Shown: positions 9,930 through 19,155, numbered from the stretch's first letter. The stretch: 64,000 nt of DNA from Pseudomonas sp. Choline-02u-1 (GCF_002836515.1 NZ_PJBC01000004.1:361148-425147), one strand, 5' to 3'. A program made the numbers and translations. The notes: generated from the sequence alone by a model not told the origin.

Positions 9930-12900
9930 TCACTCCTGAACGCCAGATGGCGAGTTGTTCTCGCGAAGGAAGGGTTTGAGCACTGCGACCAACTGATCAA
10001 TATCAGTCGGCTTGAAAACGCCATCGATTCCCTCATGGGAAATTCTGTTGAAGGGTGCATCGTAGAGTTTTTCGATGACGATGCTGCCGTGCTGGGCGAT
10101 GTAGTTCTTCAACAGGTTCATGAAGCTCACCTGCTGAGCAGTGAGGCTTGGGTGGCTGTGAAGGAAATTCTTGAAGTGCTCTTCGATGGCCTGCGCATCC
10201 TGTCCGATCATCTCGCGAATCGTGACGTGTAGCTGCTCTGCGGTACGTCCATAAAACTCATTCAGCAAATCTAGGCTTACTCCGGGATGGCTGGTAAGAA
10301 TAGTCGAGGTCAGGGTTTTCAAGTCTGGCTCAGCGATTGGCTCGCCTTTGTGGATTTTTTGTAGAATCGGATTGGCGGCGAGCATATCTGTGAGAATTTT
10401 TTTCAGTCGACCACGATACTGCATCGCCTCGCTGGCACCCGAGATCACGACTCGACGCTCCTCAGCCACCACGTTGTCATCCTTGGCCTTGGTGACTCCA
10501 ACTCCGTAACTGACCGCGCTCCCCGTCTGCCGGTATTTCATGATGCCGCGCAGTTCCTGGCGGGCGTTCTCCAGCTTGCTAATGCTCGGCTGCTGCCAGA
10601 AAGCCGCACTGCGCACCTCGGCGAGAATCTCATCCTTCTGGCGCACGGCCTGGATATTCACAGCAAGCTTGTCCAGCTCAGCCAGAAGGGCGATCTTGCC
10701 GTCCTCGAAACAACTGGCCTGCTCCACCAGACAGCGTTCAATGTTGGCGACCAGCTTGTCGAGCGCGGTAGCGTGTTTGTCGTGCAATACCCGAGCGGAC
10801 ATCAGCGGGGCAATGGTGTTGCTCAAGAGATGCTGAGTATTAGCCTCAAAACGTTTTAGCAGGTCGGTCTGCTGCAACTGGTGCACGTTACGCAGCTCGC
10901 GCTTGACCGCCACGCTGGTTTCCGGAAGGTCATTGATGTCGGCGCGCAACAAGTCAATGGCGGCATCGAAAGCTTCGGCATGGTTGAGTGTCAGCGCTGC
11001 CTGGGCCAGTTCCAGCCGCGCCTCGAAGGTAGTTCGCAGCAGGGACTTGCTACCAGTGTCTTCCGGCTCCTGGTACTCCTGCTCGAAGAAGTCGAAGTTG
11101 CCATAGTGATCGAAGATCAGGAACTCTAGCTTGTCTTTGCCCCGACCAAACAGATTAGGACGCAGACGGGTGCCTCGACCAATCATCTGCCAGAATTTGA
11201 CCCAGGACTTCACCGGCTTGGCGAACACAAGGTTCACCACCTCTGGCACGTCGATACCGGTGTCCAGCATGTCGACCGAGATGGCTATCCGAAAGTCGTT
11301 ATCCGGCTTTTTGAATTCCTTGATCAACGAGCCCACATGAGTGATCCCGTTATGGATAACCTTGCAAACCTTGGTCCCGTACTGCGGGTAGAGTTTGCAG
11401 AAGAGCTTTTCGAGATGCTCGGCGTGATCCTGGCGCTGAGCGAAGATGATTGTCTTGCCTACCAGAGAGCCGGTTTCATCCTTGATGCCGTTGTCGATCA
11501 GGTTTTCCAGAATGATGCGATCGGTGTCTTCACTGAAGATCTTACGGCCAATGTCCTTGCCGGCGATGGTCGTGCGCTGGGCCTCCTCTTCGCCGAGATC
11601 TTCCTCAAGCTGGGCCTTTTGTTCGTCACTCAGGTCTCTGTAATGAATGCCATCACGCAGAAAATCGGTGGTTAAATCCTTGACGCGAAACGGCACCAGA
11701 TAAGGCGGCTCGTTGTTGATGGCGGCATCCAGACCAAACTCAAACGTAGGGTCGGTGGTCTCGCAATCGAAAATATCGAACGTGTTACGGCTGATGAATT
11801 TGACCGGCGTGGCGGTGAGGCCAACTTGCAGCGCATCGAAGTAGTCGAAGATATCGCGATATCTGTTGTAGATACTACGGTGGCTCTCATCGGCAATGAT
11901 CAGGTCGAAGAAGCCCACGTCGAGCTGAGCGAAGCGGTTCATCATTCCCGGGTAAGTGGCAATGAAGATTCGCGCCGTCTGATCCACCTTGCTGGTTTCA
12001 CCGATGACGCAGCGTGGCTCGCTCGGCAAGTTCTGCTTGAAAGCATCGTCAGCCTGAACACGCAGCTCTTTGCGGTCGCAGAGAAACAACACTCGCTTGG
12101 CCCAGCCGGTGCGCAGTAGCAGCTCAGCCAGGGCAATGGCCACACGGGTCTTGCCGGTACCGGTGGCCTGAATGATGAGGGCTTTGCGCCGCTGATTTTG
12201 GAAATGCGCGGCAACGGTCTTGATGGCCTCGATCTGATAAGGGCGGTCGGCAATGTTCAAGTCGGGGTTGTGCTGCTCCAGCTCGGCGATACGATACTTG
12301 CGCTGATACGACAGGTACTCGAGGCTGCTCTTGCTGTAGAGGCCGTACACCGGGCGGTAGGTATTGTACTGCGCGTCATCCCAGATGAAGGTTTCGTAGC
12401 CGTTGCTGCAGAAGATCACTGGCCTCTGCATGCCCATGCGCTCGAAACCATCGGCGTACATGCGCGCCTGCTCGCGACCGGCCTGCAGGCTGACGTTGCC
12501 GGTCTTCTTGGCCTCGATCACAGCCAACGGCTGGCCGTTATCACCCCACAGCACATAGTCCGCACGGCCCTTGCCACTGGCGTTGTCAGGGAAATCGACG
12601 TCGACCTCCTGCCCAACCTGCGCGGAATCACTCACATCCCAGCCGGCTTGGCGCAGCATTAGGTCGATCATGAGCTTGCGAGTCTTCGACTCGCTCCATT
12701 GCAGGCTGTCAGAAACCTGCTGGCTCTGTTGCTGGCGCTTTTCTTGATCGGGCCGGGCTGGCGGATCGAGCTTGTAGAGGTTGCGGACGCGCTCTTGCTC
12801 AAGCTTGTCCATCACACGCTGAAGCTCTTCCTGCTGCTGGCTCAGTTCCTTTTCATAGCTGAAAACAGTTTTCTGCAGCGTCGCTAGCGCAGCAGTTGGG

Positions 12901-13316
12901 TCCTGAACATCGGCAAACTCGGGAATCGCAGCTTGGGCAACCCCGTAGTATTTGATAGCCATGTACATAGCCAGCTGATGGGCAGTTTTCAGCGCCTGCT
13001 GGGCGTTATGCAGATTACCTTCCGCACCATGGGCAGTGTCGTTGCCTTGAACGCGCAGAAAATTGATCTGGTGTACAAGAGGCTTGCTGACGCAGTCCGT
13101 GAAGACCGAGTTTTTCACCAGGTCGTAGAAGGTTGACTGCGGCATACGCGGCAGCAACTCTTCCTTGTAAACGGATTTGGTAAGTTCCTCAGCGAAGCTG
13201 CGAAGGCGAGTCAGCGCGCTGCCCGGATCGATATGCAGCACCGCCTCGGCCAGGCCAGCAAGATTCGCCAGTAATTCATTGCCGGAGCGGAGGAATTCGA
13301 AGTTGACTGATTTCAT
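9930..13316 (-). CDS. hsdR: type I restriction endonuclease subunit HsdR
   Basis: I start at the ATG at 13316, giving MKSVNFEFLR, the usual N-terminus of this HsdR group, and 1,128 aa; an ATG six codons upstream is possible but would sit at the predicted transcription start. Domains in order: DUF4145 (about 1-130, ending INFLRVQGNDTAHG), coiled coil (about 145-200), HSDR_N PD-(D/E)XK nuclease (GRADYVLWGDNGQPLAVIEAKK, about 251-271), helicase with Walker A ATGTGKTR (about 384-391) and DESH box (IIADESHRSIYNR). Motif VI is MIGRGTRLRPN, and an EcoEI-type C-terminal domain follows. It translocates and cuts unmethylated DNA as the R2M2S2 complex. It is first in the hsdR-rmuC-hsdM-hsdS operon, and a sigma-54 promoter lies immediately upstream. 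Confidence 0.95.
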   Translation of the reverse strand: MKSVNFEFLRSGNELLANLAGLAEAVLHIDPGSALTRLRSFAEELTKSVYKEELLPRMPQSTFYDLVKNSVFTDCVSKPLVHQINFLRVQGNDTAHGAEGNLHNAQQALKTAHQLAMYMAIKYYGVAQAAIPEFADVQDPTAALATLQKTVFSYEKELSQQQEELQRVMDKLEQERVRNLYKLDPPARPDQEKRQQQSQQVSDSLQWSESKTRKLMIDLMLRQAGWDVSDSAQVGQEVDVDFPDNASGKGRADYVLWGDNGQPLAVIEAKKTGNVSLQAGREQARMYADGFERMGMQRPVIFCSNGYETFIWDDAQYNTYRPVYGLYSKSSLEYLSYQRKYRIAELEQHNPDLNIADRPYQIEAIKTVAAHFQNQRRKALIIQATGTGKTRVAIALAELLLRTGWAKRVLFLCDRKELRVQADDAFKQNLPSEPRCVIGETSKVDQTARIFIATYPGMMNRFAQLDVGFFDLIIADESHRSIYNRYRDIFDYFDALQVGLTATPVKFISRNTFDIFDCETTDPTFEFGLDAAINNEPPYLVPFRVKDLTTDFLRDGIHYRDLSDEQKAQLEEDLGEEEAQRTTIAGKDIGRKIFSEDTDRIILENLIDNGIKDETGSLVGKTIIFAQRQDHAEHLEKLFCKLYPQYGTKVCKVIHNGITHVGSLIKEFKKPDNDFRIAISVDMLDTGIDVPEVVNLVFAKPVKSWVKFWQMIGRGTRLRPNLFGRGKDKLEFLIFDHYGNFDFFEQEYQEPEDTGSKSLLRTTFEARLELAQAALTLNHAEAFDAAIDLLRADINDLPETSVAVKRELRNVHQLQQTDLLKRFEANTQHLLSNTIAPLMSARVLHDKHATALDKLVANIERCLVEQASCFEDGKIALLAELDKLAVNIQAVRQKDEILAEVRSAAFWQQPSISKLENARQELRGIMKYRQTGSAVSYGVGVTKAKDDNVVAEERRVVISGASEAMQYRGRLKKILTDMLAANPILQKIHKGEPIAEPDLKTLTSTILTSHPGVSLDLLNEFYGRTAEQLHVTIREMIGQDAQAIEEHFKNFLHSHPSLTAQQVSFMNLLKNYIAQHGSIVIEKLYDAPFNRISHEGIDGVFKPTDIDQLVAVLKPFLRENNSPSGVQE

Positions 13317-13345
13317 AAAGGCTATTCTGTCCATATCGATCCTAT

Positions 13346-13361
13346 AGCGAGGACCGTGCCA
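13346..13361 (-). promoter_or_regulatory. sigma-54 (-24/-12) promoter for hsdR-rmuC-hsdMS
   Basis: The minus strand reads TGGCACGGTCCTCGCT. Against the sigma-54 consensus TGGCACG-N4-TTGCW it differs at one position. The invariant GG (13360-13359) and GC (13348-13347) are separated by exactly 10 bp. Transcription would start near 13335, leaving a leader of about 19 nt before the ATG at 13316. The element lies in the gap between hsdR and a gene for a sigma-54 activator. Position and sequence together make it convincing; no enhancer site was identified. Confidence 0.82.
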
Positions 13362-13366
13362 AATTT

Positions 13367-14848
13367 TTAGTCGATACCGTACTTGCTCATCCAGTTGCTC
13401 AGCGTCTGCTGGCTTTTGAGGCCTAGCAGGCCCGCCGCCCGGGTTTTGTTATTACCCGTAATCCTAAGTGCCTGGCGAAGATAATGATCAGCCACGCCAG
13501 ACATTACTTCTTGCAAATCAATGCCTTGAGATACATCTAGGGACGTTGGACTTTGCTTATCCTGAGGCATCTGAAACAAAGCCTGCTCGATGTCAGCCGC
13601 GCCTATCACGCTGCCAGAACACCAGAGCGCTGCTCGCAATAAAGTCGATTGCAATTCCCGAACATTGCCTCGCCAAGGGTGGCGAATAATAAGATTTTTT
13701 GCATCTATGGAAATTCTCTTACCTTTAAGGGAATTATCCTGAGCCGTGATTTCCTTCAACAGCGAATCCGCCAGCAGCAGCAGATCTCCCTCTCGCTCAC
13801 GAAGCGGTGGTAGGTGCAAGACACCTACGGCTACGCGGTAGAACAGGTCTTCCCTGAAGCGCCCGTCCGCCACGGCCTGCATCAGGTTGCGATGGGTCGC
13901 AGTGATCAAACGCACATCCACCTTAATGTCCTGACTAGCTCCCACCGGAGTTACAACACCCTCTTGCAGCACCCGTAGCAGGCGTACCTGTGCGTCTGAA
14001 GTGAGTTCACCGAACTCATCCAAGAAGAGAGTTCCCCCATGAGCTTGCTGGAAAACACCGACTCGATTCTCGACAGCCCCGGTAAACGCTCCCTTGCGGT
14101 GACCGAAAAGCGTGGAGTCGATCAACTCTGGCGGGATGGCACCACAATTGACTGCGATAAAAGGCTCGGATGAACGAGAGCTGGCATTGTGTAAGGCCCT
14201 GGCGAAAAGCTCTTTTCCCGTGCCAGTTTCACCATAAATAAGCACCGGAACCTGCTTTTGCGCCAAAATCTGGGCTTGAGATTTTAGAATCAGCATGCGG
14301 CTGCTTTGCGTAATAATGCTGTCGAAGGCCGCGTTGAACGGAGCTTGCCCCTCGGAAAGCTGTAGCAGTTTGTCACCGGTGATGGTGTTAGCTGCAGGCA
14401 CATACTCCGCAGTGATCTCGAATGGAACATCAACTGTCTGAACGCCCTGCTCTAGAGAGGACTGATAAAAGGTAGCTGGATAGCGTGTTTTGCCTAGCAG
14501 AATCCAGATTGCCTGCATCGCAGGCGTGCCAGGGCTGATCAGTATTGAAAGATCTGTTCGAGGCGAGGACAGCCGTTCCAAGTGCTTATTCGCCGCCTTG
14601 TAGATTTCACCGAAATGCACCGGGGAGCTCAGCGACTCATAGTGAAGCTCAATACCTATGTCCACACCCGCTTTAAGCCAGGCAAGGTAAGGCTCAACAC
14701 GTTCTGCAGGATATGAGCTGAGCAACTCAACATAGTCAAATGACGCCGATTGTAAGGTCGATAAAATCGGGCCGACCTCACCCCCCCCTGGTGCCTTGAG
14801 ATCATTCCCTCCGACCCAACAAGTCAATACACGCTGCTTCTTGGACAC
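13367..14848 (-). CDS. RtcR-like sigma-54-dependent activator with CARF-like N-terminal domain
   Basis: The product is 493 aa. The C-terminal two thirds are a complete bacterial enhancer-binding protein: Walker A GETGTGKE (206-213), the sigma-54-contacting GAFTGA loop (253-258), Walker B GGTLFLDE (271-278), then a Fis-type helix-turn-helix (about 458-490, NKTRAAGLLGLKSQQTLSNW). The N-terminal 150 residues parallel RtcR: GIELHYESLSSPVHFGEIY, LSILISPGTPAMQAIWILL and YPATFYQSSL line up with RtcR's ELHNPWDFEEVY, IHITTGTHVAQICWFLL and RLIQSSP. RtcR senses RNA ends through this CARF fold, and CARF domains in general bind cyclic oligonucleotides or RNA ends. The gene is followed by a sigma-54 promoter and hsdR, so it very probably controls restriction. 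Its ligand is unknown. Confidence 0.9.
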   Translation of the reverse strand: MSKKQRVLTCWVGGNDLKAPGGGEVGPILSTLQSASFDYVELLSSYPAERVEPYLAWLKAGVDIGIELHYESLSSPVHFGEIYKAANKHLERLSSPRTDLSILISPGTPAMQAIWILLGKTRYPATFYQSSLEQGVQTVDVPFEITAEYVPAANTITGDKLLQLSEGQAPFNAAFDSIITQSSRMLILKSQAQILAQKQVPVLIYGETGTGKELFARALHNASSRSSEPFIAVNCGAIPPELIDSTLFGHRKGAFTGAVENRVGVFQQAHGGTLFLDEFGELTSDAQVRLLRVLQEGVVTPVGASQDIKVDVRLITATHRNLMQAVADGRFREDLFYRVAVGVLHLPPLREREGDLLLLADSLLKEITAQDNSLKGKRISIDAKNLIIRHPWRGNVRELQSTLLRAALWCSGSVIGAADIEQALFQMPQDKQSPTSLDVSQGIDLQEVMSGVADHYLRQALRITGNNKTRAAGLLGLKSQQTLSNWMSKYGID

Positions 14849-15072
14849 GGTCCTTGTTCCCCCGACTCATACTCCCGCTGGATCCAGACAGGGAAATTTG
14901 TGCTGCAACTCATGGGTCGGATACTAAACTATCGGGCCAGGTTGAGCTTCGTAAACCGAAATACCCTCAAAAAACATTGGTAGGGGCTTTCGGGCCCTGC
15001 CAAGCCGCGCGGACGGATTAATGGATTGTCTACGCTCCACCTAAATCCTTAGTTCGCCTTACGCCTGCAAAA

Positions 15073-15792
15073 ATGGAGCTCATGCGCTCCACTAGCCTCT
15101 TTCAAATCGCCAACCACTTAACTAAAGTGCCATCATCTAATAGCGAGATGATGGCAATGAATACCCTCACGCCGCAATCTACTCAGTTATCACTCAGCCA
15201 ATGGTTTAGCCGCAATCTGTCCGCCGTTATCGCGGTCGCAGGCGCGCAACGGGAAACGCAACGCGATGCATTGGCTCCCAGACCTTTGTCTGCGGTAAAG
15301 ATCCAGCAGCAAACCGGTATCGCACGCAGCACGCTGCGGGCCCTGAAATCACCAGTTCATGGTAGCGATGCCAACCCGGACCTGAGCACGATCGAGCGTC
15401 TTGCCGAGGCTCTAGGTGTGCCACCAGCTTTCCTGTTAATGCGCCCTCAGGACTGGGCACTGCTGGCCAGCGCGATCGACAACAGTGGCGATTACCTGGC
15501 TGCAGCTCACAAGTTGGAGGCCGAAGATAGACTTCAGGCGGTCAATCCAGTGGAGAAGGTCCTGCGCGAATGCAAGGTCCACCCGGATCAGCGCCCCAGC
15601 CTTTTGGGCGCCTCGCCAGAAGTTGCCAGAGCCAATGCCCGCGATGAGTGGCGTAGACGCGCCTGTCTCAAGCTCGATGCGCTGATGCTGCGCGAGATTT
15701 CAAAATCCGGCCCACGCAAGTGGTTGGCCGCGATAGCGGGCGCCTGGGTCAGCCAGACCACGCCACACGATCCTTCTTCTAGCGAACAATAA
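15073..15792 (+). CDS. XRE-type helix-turn-helix regulator, first gene of the radical SAM/PRTase cassette
   Basis: The 239-aa product has an XRE/Cro-like helix-turn-helix at about residues 70-125 (VKIQQQTGIARSTLRALKS, then DLSTIERLAEALGVPPAFLL). The C-terminal half has no recognisable ligand domain. The start is uncertain: ATG at 15073 has no ribosome site, and ATGs at 15148, 15151 and 15157 are alternatives. The first 25 residues are not needed for the fold. It lies divergent from the sigma-54 activator across 224 bp that contain an imperfect inverted repeat (14977-15003, TTGGTAGGGGC/GCCCTGCCAA), a possible operator. It is 11 bp upstream of the next gene and so probably autoregulates the cassette. 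Confidence 0.75.
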   Translation: MELMRSTSLFQIANHLTKVPSSNSEMMAMNTLTPQSTQLSLSQWFSRNLSAVIAVAGAQRETQRDALAPRPLSAVKIQQQTGIARSTLRALKSPVHGSDANPDLSTIERLAEALGVPPAFLLMRPQDWALLASAIDNSGDYLAAAHKLEAEDRLQAVNPVEKVLRECKVHPDQRPSLLGASPEVARANARDEWRRRACLKLDALMLREISKSGPRKWLAAIAGAWVSQTTPHDPSSSEQ

Positions 15793-15803
15793 GGAGTGCC
15801 GGG

Positions 15804-16613
15804 ATGCCGATCATTCACGACCCCGATCTTGCGGATGTATTGATGAGTGCCAGCGCCGACGACGTGGGCCTGTTGATAGATGTGATCACCGACAACGGCA
15901 AGGGCCGCATCTCCCTGTCATCTTCAGTCTGTCGTCAGTTGATGGCCGACAAGGACAAGGGTGTCGGCGAGTCGACCCGGGCTATTTTCGCCGAGGAGCT
16001 GACTCGCTTTGGCGGCAACTCACTGGTCAACTTGTTCCGCGGCGGCAGTGGTGTGCCGTACCGCGAGCTGTTGGCGGATGTGGCCGGGCACGTCGGCGCG
16101 AAGAACAAGGCGAGCGCCAGCTGCGCCGAGATGGAAATGGCAATCATCACCAAGGTATTCGCCCAGTCCCTGGCGCGGATGAGCGAGGAAGACCGCAAAA
16201 CACTGTTCGAATCCCTGGGCGGACTGGCGTACCGACCCGGCATGGGGCCGGGGGCATTGGCGGCCTTGCTGGCTTCACTCGGTAGTTCCGGGTTGGCTTC
16301 CTACAACGTGGCAGCGGTGGTCGCCAGCGCGACCATGAGCAGCCTGGTAGGGCGTGGCGTGGTGCTGGCGGGTTCGAGCACCCTGGGTCGCGGTCTAGCA
16401 GTGCTGGCTGGCCCGGTGGGCTGGGCCATCACCGGGATCTGGACGGCATTCGACCTAGCAAGCCCGGCGTACCGGGTCACCGTGCCCTGCGTCATCCAGA
16501 TCGGACATATGCGCCAGAAGATGTTGCTCAAACCCACCTGTCCCGGTTGCCACGCGATAGTCGCGGCCGACGCCAACTTCTGTGGCAAATGCGGGATACG
16601 CCTGGGCGCCTGA
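15804..16613 (+). CDS. YaaW/DUF3944-like protein with C-terminal zinc ribbon
   Basis: The product is 269 aa, with a good AAGGAG site 9 nt before the start. The N-terminus DPDLADVLMSASADDVGLLIDVITDNGKGR and the segment EELTRFGGNSLVNLFRGGSGVPYRELLADVAGHVG match the pattern of YaaW/DUF3944 (ubiquinol-cytochrome c chaperone-like) proteins. A Gly/Ala-rich hydrophobic stretch (about residues 145-225) could associate with membrane. The C-terminus is a zinc ribbon, CPGC then 10 residues then CGKC, at about 248-265. YaaW-like proteins are often found with stress and defence genes but have no settled biochemical role. It sits between the XRE regulator and a 47-aa membrane peptide on the same strand. 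Confidence 0.7.
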   Translation: MPIIHDPDLADVLMSASADDVGLLIDVITDNGKGRISLSSSVCRQLMADKDKGVGESTRAIFAEELTRFGGNSLVNLFRGGSGVPYRELLADVAGHVGAKNKASASCAEMEMAIITKVFAQSLARMSEEDRKTLFESLGGLAYRPGMGPGALAALLASLGSSGLASYNVAAVVASATMSSLVGRGVVLAGSSTLGRGLAVLAGPVGWAITGIWTAFDLASPAYRVTVPCVIQIGHMRQKMLLKPTCPGCHAIVAADANFCGKCGIRLGA

Positions 16614-16644
16614 TGCCCTCTTTAGACGACCAAGGAGTGAGTCC

Positions 16645-16788
16645 ATGAACCCTGTGATTTCCCCTCTCGAATTTCTCCTGACCAACGTCATCTGCTTTGC
16701 TGCCGGCGCGGCCACGGTGGTCGCGCTGAACCTTGCGGCGAAAGCCGTGCATGCCTCCGGCAAACGCGCCGCGCAGAGCGCCACCTGA
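16645..16788 (+). CDS. 47-aa single-pass membrane peptide
   Basis: ATG at 16645 has AAGGAG 8 nt upstream. The peptide has one hydrophobic helix (FLLTNVICFAAGAATVVALNL) and a short basic tail (HASGKRAAQSAT). It lies 31 bp after the YaaW-like gene and 28 bp before the NYN nuclease gene. The ribosome site and spacing argue for a real gene. I do not recognise a family; a membrane anchor or small toxin-like partner is possible. Confidence 0.6.
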   Translation: MNPVISPLEFLLTNVICFAAGAATVVALNLAAKAVHASGKRAAQSAT

Positions 16789-16816
16789 ACCAACGGATTG
16801 AGTAGGAGCGAGAACC

Positions 16817-18046
16817 GTGTACAGCAACCATCACGCCAAGCGACTGGTATCCCTCAAGGGGGAAATCATAAAGATCAATGCAGACATCCAGAGTCTGCGT
16901 GCCGACCTCGAATGGTTCGAGCGATTCGACCAGGAGAGCAACCATAGCAGGCTCGCTCAGGTGCAACGGGAAACTCTCGCCGCGCGGGAGCAGCTTGCCA
17001 GGGTCGAACAGAGCATCAAGGCCAGCCGCGCTGAGCTGAACAGCGCCAAGGGCGTTGCCGAGGCGGGCTGGTCGCCGTTGCACTGGTTTTCCAGTGAACG
17101 GTGCGTGGCTGAGCGCCAGGTCAGCACCCTGCAGGAGCGGCTGGCGCAGTTCAAGAGCCGGCAAGAGGGCTTGGTATCCGGGCTCGGCGAAAGCGAACGG
17201 GAGCAGCTGCGCCTGAGCGCCAATTCGCGGCGATACCAGGGCTTCGATTCATTGCAGGCCAAGGCCACCATCACGCAACTGGACAATGACGTGCAACGCC
17301 TGCAGGGCGTCGCCGACGAAGTCAGAAAGGACAGCGCCCACTGGGAGGCGGTGGCCGGAGAGGTGTATCGCAATTGGAAAATTACTCATGACCAGTTGCG
17401 GGCGACGGAGCGGGACCTCATCGATGCCGAATGCTTCATCAACCAGTTGGACAATGCGCAAAGCTCATTCGATAAAAGGATGGCCCATGACGAATGTGAA
17501 AACCGCTTTGGTATCGGGCAACGCAGTCCGGATAGGGTGTTGAAGGATCGGCAATTCCACCAGCGCAAACTGGAACGGGAAGAGGAAAAACGCAAGCGGC
17601 GCCTGCGCGACACCATTCGCCTGCTGGAAAACGAAATCCGCAACTTGGTGGTAGATGGCAATAATCTTTGCTACCTGAACGAAGCGGGCGCAAAACGGCG
17701 CTTCATCGGTCTGGAGGTGCTCAAGACACTTGTGCCTCACCTGGCCGCGACTTATGGCGTGACCTTGGTCTTCGATCCGGGCATCCGCCGCCAGCTCGAT
17801 ATGAGCGACAACGCACTCCAAGCGATGTTTCCGCAGGCCCGGGTACTGGTTATGCCGCCCAGCCTCACCGCCGACCATCCGGTGCTGGCCGCCGCGGAGT
17901 TCGATGTCGAGACCTATGTGATCAGCAACGACCACTACAGCGATTACCCGGACATGGCTGCGGTCCGAGAGGATCGGGTACTGCATACAGTGGTCCATCG
18001 CGACTCTGTGCAGATCCCGCAACTGCAGGTATTGCAGCCTTACTGA
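16817..18046 (+). CDS. coiled-coil protein with C-terminal NYN/PIN-type (Zc3h12a-like) nuclease domain
   Basis: The 409-aa product starts at GTG (16817) with TAGGAG 8 nt upstream. Residues 1-275 are almost entirely charged coiled coil, ending in a Lys/Arg/Glu-rich helix (KLEREEEKRKRRLRDTIRLL). Residues 276-400 look like an NYN/PIN ribonuclease fold: NLVVDGNNLCY places an acidic residue at D280, GVTLVFDPGI forms the second strand, and DVETYVISNDHYSDYPDM supplies the distal acidic site, as in VapC-like and Zc3h12a RNases. The substrate is unknown; RNA is likely from the fold. The long coiled coil suggests oligomerisation or a sensor role. It lies inside the cassette, upstream of the radical SAM gene. 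Confidence 0.72.
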   Translation: MYSNHHAKRLVSLKGEIIKINADIQSLRADLEWFERFDQESNHSRLAQVQRETLAAREQLARVEQSIKASRAELNSAKGVAEAGWSPLHWFSSERCVAERQVSTLQERLAQFKSRQEGLVSGLGESEREQLRLSANSRRYQGFDSLQAKATITQLDNDVQRLQGVADEVRKDSAHWEAVAGEVYRNWKITHDQLRATERDLIDAECFINQLDNAQSSFDKRMAHDECENRFGIGQRSPDRVLKDRQFHQRKLEREEEKRKRRLRDTIRLLENEIRNLVVDGNNLCYLNEAGAKRRFIGLEVLKTLVPHLAATYGVTLVFDPGIRRQLDMSDNALQAMFPQARVLVMPPSLTADHPVLAAAEFDVETYVISNDHYSDYPDMAAVREDRVLHTVVHRDSVQIPQLQVLQPY

Positions 18047-18126
18047 TGCCTCACGCGTCCGGTGCCTACCGGTCATGTACAACCCACGCCTGTGCGCTCG
18101 TACAGGCTAGCAACGAGTCAAGAAAG

Positions 18127-19155
18127 ATGGATCTGAAAGGCCACCTGCTGTACATCGATATCACCCAAATCTGCGGCATCGGTTGCGCGTTCTGCATGTA
18201 CGCCGACAAGCACAAGACGGGGATGAGCATGGAGTTATCGAGCCTCGCCCGGGAGAACCTGGCGGCGCTGATCAACGCCCCCGACGTCAAGCGCATCTCC
18301 ATCAGCGGAGAGGGCGAACCCCTCAACAACGCCAGAGTCTTCCACGAGATTCTTGAGCTTTCCCAGGGCGGCAAGCGTTTCGAGTTCATCACAAGCGGCT
18401 TCTTTCCCCACGAGAAGATGGCGGAGTTCTATGACGCCACCAATCGAATCGTGGTCAGCCGGGGCGACACCTGCAATATCAGACTGAGCTCGGACAGCCA
18501 CCATATCGAAAAGGTGAAATGGCGGGCTCATGGCTTCAGCCTGGATTACCTGCGACGAAACAAACCGGCCGGGCTGAGCTTTTCGTTTCGCTCGATCGAC
18601 ACTGATCGGGAGTTCACCCGCGACTACCTCCGGGAGGAACTGGCGCGCTGGGGCCTCGACGCCGGGATCGTCGCGGGCAATGCCCTGGAAGATACGCTGG
18701 TGGTCGGCGAGGAACGGTTCGGTATCGACTACAAGAACCTCGTCCACCCGGCGGCCGACACGCCACCGGGTTACCTGGATCTGCATGGCTACATCGACGC
18801 GATCGAAGCCCGGGTCAACAAGCGCTTCACCCTCGGCAGCCTCAACCCGCCTCCCCACGCCAACGGCATGGACCTGACGGTGAAACCTAATGGTGACGTC
18901 TACCTGTACGGCATCGAGCACCAGCGCTTGGGCAATATCCACTTTGACCGGATTGGCTGGGAGCGACTGGCCAGCCATGTACGCGACACGCCCCTGGTCC
19001 GCGCCCTTTACAGCCAACCGCTGAGGGATCTGCTGGCGCGTCTCGACGACCTCGAACTGGTGCACAAGATCCTGCGCAAGGCGAATAACCCCTACTGGCT
19101 GGTCAAGGAACTGGCTAATCACGATGGTCTGTTGGAACGAATGGTGCCGGCATGA
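18127..19155 (+). CDS. radical SAM enzyme
   Basis: The product is 342 aa from ATG 18127. Residues 16-23 are CGIGCAFC, the CX3CX2C cluster motif that binds the 4Fe-4S cluster and SAM. ISISGEGEPLNN (about 58-69) is the GGE-like SAM-contacting motif. No extra cysteine cluster typical of SPASM proteins is evident. The frame is open 153 codons upstream inside the NYN gene, but that part is a shadow. The ribosome site (AGAAAG) is weak. The stop overlaps the PHP gene by 4 bp (ATGA). The reaction cannot be deduced. Coupling to a phosphoesterase and a PRTase-like protein suggests it builds or rearranges a small molecule. Confidence 0.88.
   Translation: MDLKGHLLYIDITQICGIGCAFCMYADKHKTGMSMELSSLARENLAALINAPDVKRISISGEGEPLNNARVFHEILELSQGGKRFEFITSGFFPHEKMAEFYDATNRIVVSRGDTCNIRLSSDSHHIEKVKWRAHGFSLDYLRRNKPAGLSFSFRSIDTDREFTRDYLREELARWGLDAGIVAGNALEDTLVVGEERFGIDYKNLVHPAADTPPGYLDLHGYIDAIEARVNKRFTLGSLNPPPHANGMDLTVKPNGDVYLYGIEHQRLGNIHFDRIGWERLASHVRDTPLVRALYSQPLRDLLARLDDLELVHKILRKANNPYWLVKELANHDGLLERMVPA

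Noticed and set aside
17668..18126. Upstream extension of the radical SAM frame by 153 codons
   Set aside because: It lies inside the NYN nuclease gene in another frame and has Arg/Gly/Pro-rich shadow composition. The CX3CX2C enzyme has a normal N-terminus at 18127.
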